Source: Jatrophihabitans sp. (GTDB lineage: Bacteria; Actinomycetota; Actinomycetes; Mycobacteriales; Jatrophihabitantaceae). Taken from it: DNA of 64,000 nucleotides. Both the position numbers and the translations under genes were made by a program. Of this stretch, positions 59,663 through 64,000 are shown piece after piece. The DNA is taken from assembly GCA_036389035.1 (NCBI GenBank), contig DASVQQ010000012.1, forward strand, positions 62,001 to 126,000, in the 5' to 3' direction. The notes below the pieces were generated by a model. The model ran no database searches, had not been told where the DNA came from, and saw only the letters and a program-made list of their open reading frames with translations. How positions within the stretch are numbered: position 1 is the stretch's first letter; every line of letters begins with the position of its first letter.

Positions 59663-60526
59663 CTACCGGTGCGCGGCAAGCCACTCCGGCGACAGCTCCA
59701 GACTGGCGACCAGGACGGCCGGCCCGGCCAGCATCAGGTTGCCCGCGGCGTTCCACCAGACCCGGCACTCGCCGCCCGGCACCTCGACCGTCCACTCCCC
59801 CTGGCCCGCCTGCTCGCCGGCCGCCACCACCACCGCGGCGCAGATTCCGGTGCCACAGGAGCGGGTCTCGCCCGAGCCACGCTCGTACACCCGCATCCGC
59901 AGCCGGTCCGGCCCCAGGCGCACCACGAATTCGACGTTCTGGCCCTCCGGCAGGCCGGGGAGGACCCGCGGCGGCTCGGTCAGCCGCAACGCCTCCAGGT
60001 CCTGCGCCGAGGGCAGTTGCACGACCACATGGGGATTGGGCAGGTCCAGGGCCACCGACTCGTACTCGCCGAGCAGCCCGGCGGCGCTGACCCGCGGCCG
60101 CTCCGAGCGGATGGTCGCCGGTCCTAACTCGGCGGTGAAGTGCTCGCCGTCGAAGCTCAGCGCCTTCGGCCCGCCCCGGGTCGCCACCGTCAGGTTGGCG
60201 CCGTCGGCCGAGTCGACCAGCCCGAACCGCTGCAGGTAACGCCCGAACACCCGCAGCCCGTTGCCGCACATCTCCGCGATCGTGCCGTCGGCGTTGTGAT
60301 AGTCCATGAAGTACTCGGCCACCCCGGCCTGAGCGCGGACGTCCGGCTCGGTGGCCAGCTCGGTCCGGGTCACCCGCAGCACGCCGTCGGCCCCGATGCC
60401 GGCCCGCCGGTCGCACAGCGCGCGCACCATCGACGGCGACATCGAGATCACCGCGTCCAGGTCGGGCAGCACCACGAAGTCGTTCTCGGTGCCATGGCCC
60501 TTCATCACCGTCATTTTGCGGTTCAC
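59663..60526 (-). CDS. dapF: Diaminopimelate epimerase
   Basis: Cofactor-free epimerase of 287 residues converting LL- to meso-diaminopimelate for lysine and peptidoglycan. Two active-site Cys motifs are present: EMCGNGLRVFGRYL and RSCGTGICAAVVVA. Other signatures are KGHGTENDFVVLPD at the N-terminus and FMDYHNADGTIA. The GTG start overlaps the miaA stop by 4 nt (GTGA), so the two are translationally coupled; the hflX gene follows 57 nt later. The C-terminus reads GPAVLVASLELSPEWL. Confidence 0.97.
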   Translation of the reverse strand: MNRKMTVMKGHGTENDFVVLPDLDAVISMSPSMVRALCDRRAGIGADGVLRVTRTELATEPDVRAQAGVAEYFMDYHNADGTIAEMCGNGLRVFGRYLQRFGLVDSADGANLTVATRGGPKALSFDGEHFTAELGPATIRSERPRVSAAGLLGEYESVALDLPNPHVVVQLPSAQDLEALRLTEPPRVLPGLPEGQNVEFVVRLGPDRLRMRVYERGSGETRSCGTGICAAVVVAAGEQAGQGEWTVEVPGGECRVWWNAAGNLMLAGPAVLVASLELSPEWLAAHR

Positions 60527-61467
60527 GTTCTGAGCCTAGCGGGCAACAGCGCGAGCGTCGTGTCCAGAACGTCGGGCGCCGCGGCGTCCAGCCAGTGCAG
60601 CCGCGGGTCCCGACGGAACCAGGACCGCTGCCGGCGCACGAACCGCCAGGTCCCGCGAACGGTCAGCTCGACGGCGTCGGCAAGGTCACCGCGCAACTCG
60701 CCCTGCTCGTCGAGCACCGCGAGCAACTGCTGGTAGCCCAGCGCCTTGCCCGCGGTGGGGCTGTCCCGCAGCCCGAGCGGCAGCAGCCGGCGCACCTCGT
60801 CGAGCAGCCCCCCGGCCATCATCCGATCCACCCGCAGCCGCACCCGGTTCTCCAGGTCAGGGTGCTCCAGCGCGATCTGCACCGTCTGATAGATCGACTC
60901 GAAGGCCGGCATCCTGGCCGTGAACGGGCCGCCGGTGAGCTCCATGACCTCCAGCGCCCGCACGATGCGGCGGCCGTTGGACGGCAGGATCGCCGCTCCG
61001 GCGGCCGGGTCCAGCCGTGCCAGCCGAACGTGCAGGGCCGCCGGGCCGGCCTCGGCCAGCTCAGCAGCCAGCCGCGCCCTGATCTCGGGCGACTCCCCGG
61101 GGAACTCCAGCCGGTCCAGGGTGGCCCGCACGTAGAGGCCGGAGCCGCCGACCAGCACCGGGGTCCGGCCCCGGCTCGTGATGTCGGCGATCGCGGCCCG
61201 GGCCAGCCGCTGGTATTCGGCGACGGCCGCGGACTTGGTCAGCGGCCAGACGTCGAGCAGGTGGTGCGCCACGCCGCCCCGCTCGGCCGGCGGCAGCTTG
61301 GCGGTGCCGATGTCCATGCCGCGGTAGAGCTGCATGGAGTCGGCGTTGATGATCTCGCCGCCGATTCGCCGGGCCAGCGCCACCGCAAGGTCGGATTTTC
61401 CGGTTCCGGTCGGACCGACGATCGCCACCACCGGACGTCCGGGTGGCCCCGCATCGGTGTCAGTCAC
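60523..61467 (-). CDS. miaA: tRNA dimethylallyltransferase
   Basis: Enzyme of 314 residues that adds a dimethylallyl group to A37 of tRNAs reading UNN codons. The P-loop is VGPTGTGKSDLAVALA near residue 16; other signatures are INADSMQLYRGMDIGTAKLP, PVLVGGSGLYVRA and the tRNA-binding SNGRRIVRALEVMELTG, with TAGKALGYQQL near the C-terminus. The GTG at 61467 lies 8 nt after a TAGCCT box (leaderless); the frame extends to 61563 but overlaps the DUF349 gene on the other strand. Cotranscription with dapF is expected from the 4 nt overlap. Confidence 0.97.
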   Translation of the reverse strand: MTDTDAGPPGRPVVAIVGPTGTGKSDLAVALARRIGGEIINADSMQLYRGMDIGTAKLPPAERGGVAHHLLDVWPLTKSAAVAEYQRLARAAIADITSRGRTPVLVGGSGLYVRATLDRLEFPGESPEIRARLAAELAEAGPAALHVRLARLDPAAGAAILPSNGRRIVRALEVMELTGGPFTARMPAFESIYQTVQIALEHPDLENRVRLRVDRMMAGGLLDEVRRLLPLGLRDSPTAGKALGYQQLLAVLDEQGELRGDLADAVELTVRGTWRFVRRQRSWFRRDPRLHWLDAAAPDVLDTTLALLPARLRT

Positions 61468-61475
61468 GTTGCAAG

Positions 61476-61481
61476 AGGCTA
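61476..61481 (-). promoter_or_regulatory. Leaderless -10 box of miaA
   Basis: TAGCCT on the minus strand lies 8 nt before the miaA GTG, with no ribosome binding site. Confidence 0.45.
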
Positions 61482-61525
61482 TCCGGCTGCACCGTAGCAG
61501 TCTCCAGTCGTGTCTAATGCTGAAT

Positions 61526-62710
61526 ATGAGTACGGAATGGGGACGTATCGACGAGGCCGGCACGGTGTTCGTCAGGACCGCCGAGGGTGAACGGGAGGTC
61601 GGCTCGTGGCAGGCCGGCGACGCCGAGGCCGGGCTGGCCTACTACATCCGCAGGTATGAGGATCTGCAGACGGAGATCAACCTGCTGGCCAAGCGGTTGG
61701 AGTCCGGCGCCGGCGATCCCAAGGCCACCAAGTCCCAAGCCATGACCTTGCACGCCTCGCTGCCCACGGTCGCGGCGGTCGGTGACCTGGCCACGCTCGA
61801 CACCCGGCTCGTCACGTTGATCACCGCGGCCGACGCCAAGATGGGCGAGCTTGCCGAGGCGCGCGACGCCGCCCGGGCCGAGGCCATCGCCAAGAAGGAA
61901 GCGCTGGCGGTCGAGGCCGAGACGATCGCTGAGAGCTCCACCCAGTGGAAGGCCGCCGGTGACCGGCTGCGGGCCATCGTCGAGGAATGGAAGCTGATCA
62001 AGGGGATCGACCGCAAGACCGATGACGCGCTGTGGAAGCGGTTCGCCGCCGCCCGCGACGCCTTCGGCAAGCGTCGCGGCAGCCACTTCGCCAACCTCGA
62101 CACCGAGCGCGACGCCGCCAAGTCGATCAAGGAGAAGCTGGTGGCCCGGGCCGAGGAGCTGTCCAGCTCCGAGGACTGGCGCGAGACCTCGGCGGCGTTG
62201 AAGGAACTGATGAACGAGTGGAAGGTCGCTCCGCGGACCAACCGCAGCACCGAGGACGCGCTGTGGAAGCGGTTCAGAGCCGCTCAGGACGTGTTCTTCG
62301 AACGGCGCTCCGGAGTGTTCGCCGAGCGCGACGCCGAGCAGAGCCAGAACCTGAAGGAGAAGGAATCGATCATCGCCGAGGCCGCCGCGCTCGATGTGAG
62401 CAATCCGCGGCAGGCCCAGGTGGCGCTGCGCGACCTGCAGGAGAAGCTGGAGACGCTCGGCCACGTTCCGCGCGATTCCATGCAGCGGCTCGAGACCAGG
62501 ATGCGCGCCGCCGAGCAGCGGGTCCGCGAGGCACTCGACGCCGAGTGGAAGCGCGGGGCGACCGAGTCCAACCCGTTCCTGGCGCAGTTGAAGGAACGCC
62601 TGAGCGAGGCCGAGGCCAAGCTTGCCAAGGCCCAGGCGTCCGGGGACCCGCAGCGCATCGCCAAGGCCGAGGCCGAGGTCAGCAGGCGCAAGGCGCTGCT
62701 GCCGGAGTAG
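61526..62710 (+). CDS. DUF349 family coiled-coil protein
   Basis: Helical protein of 394 residues of the DUF349 family (Rv2731-like). After a short beta-rich N-terminus (GRIDEAGTVFVRTAEGEREVGSW) the sequence is long, charged coiled coil with repeated tryptophan-containing DUF349 units (for example QWKAAGDRLRAIVEEWK, ALWKRFAAARDAF, TSAALKELMNEWKVAP, ALWKRFRAAQDVFF). No catalytic motif is visible. I chose the ATG at 61526, with another in-frame ATG at 61517. It is divergent from miaA with a 58 nt gap. Function is unknown. A 40 bp tandem repeat follows the gene. Confidence 0.88.
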   Translation: MSTEWGRIDEAGTVFVRTAEGEREVGSWQAGDAEAGLAYYIRRYEDLQTEINLLAKRLESGAGDPKATKSQAMTLHASLPTVAAVGDLATLDTRLVTLITAADAKMGELAEARDAARAEAIAKKEALAVEAETIAESSTQWKAAGDRLRAIVEEWKLIKGIDRKTDDALWKRFAAARDAFGKRRGSHFANLDTERDAAKSIKEKLVARAEELSSSEDWRETSAALKELMNEWKVAPRTNRSTEDALWKRFRAAQDVFFERRSGVFAERDAEQSQNLKEKESIIAEAAALDVSNPRQAQVALRDLQEKLETLGHVPRDSMQRLETRMRAAEQRVREALDAEWKRGATESNPFLAQLKERLSEAEAKLAKAQASGDPQRIAKAEAEVSRRKALLPE

Positions 62711-62790
62711 GTCGGCCAGGCCGGTTCAGGGGCCGGGCCGGATAGGGGCCAGGCCAGTTTTGGGGCCAGGCCGGTTTGGGGGCCGGGCCT

Positions 62791-62864
62791 GGTGGGCGGC
62801 AGGAACGGATGGCTCGCTCGGCCGGAGCCGGGTGGGCGGCAGGAGCGGATGGCTCGCTCAGCCG
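62791..62864. repeat. 40 bp tandem repeat downstream of the DUF349 gene
   Basis: A 34 bp unit starting GGTGGGCGGCAGGA occurs at 62791-62824 and 62831-62864 with two base differences. It follows several degenerate GGGGCCAGGCCGG-type repeats (62711-62790). No ORF is convincing here. Confidence 0.85.
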
Positions 62865-62962
62865 CGGTTGGCCTCGGAATGCCCGACGGGAAAGTGCCGC
62901 CAGCTCCCCTCGGAGACGACTTCGATGACGCCGTCGATCACCTTGATGGCCAGTGCCGGCAT
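62858..62962 (-). CDS. Possible 34 aa ORF downstream of miaB
   Basis: ATG at 62962 opens a short frame that reads MPALAIKVIDGVIEVVSEGS and continues WRHFPVGHSEANRG. The alternating beta-like pattern and the GC-rich third positions look protein-like, and it follows miaB by 48 nt on the same strand. No good ribosome binding site is seen and part of the frame overlaps the 40 bp repeat. It could be a small conserved protein or chance. Confidence 0.3.
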   Translation of the reverse strand: MPALAIKVIDGVIEVVSEGSWRHFPVGHSEANRG

Positions 62963-63009
62963 CAAGGAACGAGCAGTCCAGCTAGTCCTGCTGAGCTGGG
63001 CCGGCTGGG

Positions 63010-64000
63010 CTAGGCCGGCCGGCGGCCGATGCTCAGCAGCGGCGTAGCTGGTTTCGCGGCGGGTTTGGTGAGTCCGGAGGGCCCTCGCCATTTCTGGTGC
63101 GCCGAGATGCCGCCGTCGGCCACCAAGTGGTGCGGGGCGGCATAGCTGACCCGGGCCGTCACCACGTCACCGGCCTGATACCCCACTGGCGACGGCGCGC
63201 CGGCGCCGACGTGCACCAGCCGCCCGTCACGGGCCCGCCCGGAGATGCGCTCGTTCGCGGCATCCTTCTTGCCGCCGAAGGTGCTGACCAGCACCTCGAC
63301 GTCGGCGCCGACCAGCCGCTTGTTGTCGTCCCAGCTGATCTGTTCTTGCAGCTCGATCAGCCGGTCGTAGCGCTGCTGCACCACGGCCTTCGGAATCTGG
63401 TCCGGCATGGTCGCTGCCGGCGTGCCGGGCCGCGGCGAGTACTGGAAGGTGAACGCGCTGGCGAACCTGGCTCGCCGGACGGCGTCCAGGGTCTGCTCGA
63501 AGTCCTGCTCGGTCTCACCCGGAAAGCCGACGATGATGTCGGTGGTGATGGCCGCGTGCGGCATCGCCGCGCGCACTCTGTCGATGATGTCGAGGTAGCG
63601 GGCCTGCCGGTAGGAGCGCCGCATCGACCTGAGCACCGCGTCCGAGCCGGACTGCATCGGCATGTGCAGCTGCGGGCAGACATTGGGGGTCTCGGCCATC
63701 GCGGCGATCACGTCATCGGTGAAGTCGCGGGGGTGCGGGCTGGTGAAACGCACCCGGTCCAGGCCCTCGACACGTCCGCAGGCGCGCAGCAGCTTGCCGA
63801 AGGCCAGCGCGTCACCGAACGAGCGGCCGTAGGAGTTGACGTTCTGGCCCAACAGGGTGATCTCGGTGACGCCCTCGGCCACCAGCGCCTCGATCTCGGC
63901 CAGCACGTCGCCGGGGCGCCGGTCGGTCTCCTTGCCGCGCAGGCTGGGCACGATGCAGAACGTGCAGCTGTTGTCACAGCCCACCGAGATCGACACCCAC
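63010..64000 (-). CDS. miaB: tRNA-2-methylthio-N6-dimethylallyladenosine synthase, 5' part beyond window
   Basis: Radical SAM methylthiotransferase that converts i6A37 to ms2i6A37 in tRNA; it follows MiaA in the same pathway. The visible C-terminal 330 residues begin with the radical SAM cluster motif [17 protein letters not shown] (C-x3-C-x2-C), then [28 protein letters not shown] and a C-terminal TRAM domain ([10 protein letters not shown] through [14 protein letters not shown]). The N-terminal UPF0004 domain lies past the right edge. The frame is open to 64000. Its end is 48 nt from the possible small ORF. Confidence 0.96.
   Translation of the reverse strand, partial: WVSISVGCDNSCTFCIVPSLRGKETDRRPGDVLAEIEALVAEGVTEITLLGQNVNSYGRSFGDALAFGKLLRACGRVEGLDRVRFTSPHPRDFTDDVIAAMAETPNVCPQLHMPMQSGSDAVLRSMRRSYRQARYLDIIDRVRAAMPHAAITTDIIVGFPGETEQDFEQTLDAVRRARFASAFTFQYSPRPGTPAATMPDQIPKAVVQQRYDRLIELQEQISWDDNKRLVGADVEVLVSTFGGKKDAANERISGRARDGRLVHVGAGAPSPVGYQAGDVVTARVSYAAPHHLVADGGISAHQKWRGPSGLTKPAAKPATPLLSIGRRPA

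Overview
The window is high-GC actinobacterial chromosome. Third codon positions are strongly GC, GTG starts are frequent, and many families are characteristic of Actinobacteria (DUF3159, DUF3710, DUF3093, DUF4193, DUF3039, DUF3099, DUF4192, two HrdB/SigB-type sigma factors, IdeR, polyphosphate glucokinase). The order dxs - TrmA-like methyltransferase - DUF3710 - dut - DUF3093 - DUF4193 - LytR_C protein - suhB - ppgK - sigA - YihY - DUF3039 - DUF3099 - sigB - ideR - nrdR - LysM protein - lexA - hflX - dapF - miaA - DUF349 - miaB closely follows what I recall of the Mycobacterium tuberculosis Rv2682c-Rv2733c region. The B12-dependent NrdJ and several gene details argue against Mycobacterium itself; a Frankia/Nakamurella/Jatrophihabitans-like lineage is plausible, but I cannot name a genus.

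Layout. 1-3296: fadA/fadB-type fatty acid beta-oxidation pair. 3300-6679: response regulator, histidine kinase and membrane protein operon. 6772-11026: dxs, an RNA uracil methyltransferase and a DUF3159 membrane protein. 11030-18702: the conserved dut-sigA block. 18913-29380: an accessory stretch with a secreted M28 aminopeptidase, a MazEF-type toxin-antitoxin pair, a secreted GH99-like/DNRLRE/metallophosphatase fusion, DUF1810, a soluble PDZ-Lon protease with a tiny Trp-repeat peptide gene behind it, a Ser-triplet repeat protein, and a chimeric remnant of two enzymes. 29644-39821: helicase, YihY, a methyltransferase and dtd, sigB, a PHP protein, sulfurtransferase and ideR. 39860-48748: DUF4192, NUDIX, YaaA, VOC, GH15 trehalase-like enzyme, alcohol dehydrogenase and a secreted repeat protein. 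48924-52116: a second accessory patch with HipBA, a Trp-rich unknown and a small zinc-ribbon protein. 52206-64000: nrdJ-nrdR, LysM/lexA, tatA, hflX, dapF-miaA, DUF349 and miaB (cut by the right edge).

How the parts fit. The conserved blocks hold growth and stress control (SigA, SigB with an ECF-type promoter, IdeR, LexA with two SOS boxes between lexA and a divergent LysM gene), nucleotide supply (dut, nrdRJ), isoprenoid entry (dxs), lysine/cell-wall precursor supply (dapF) and tRNA modification (miaA, miaB). The strongest candidate for something undescribed is the 25.6-27.8 kb locus: a cytosolic PDZ-Lon-type peptidase, a 42-residue peptide made of four SASRW units with a strong ribosome binding site and its own hairpin terminator, and a divergent protein with serine at 23 consecutive every-third positions. 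No tRNA, rRNA, CRISPR array or complete insertion sequence was seen.
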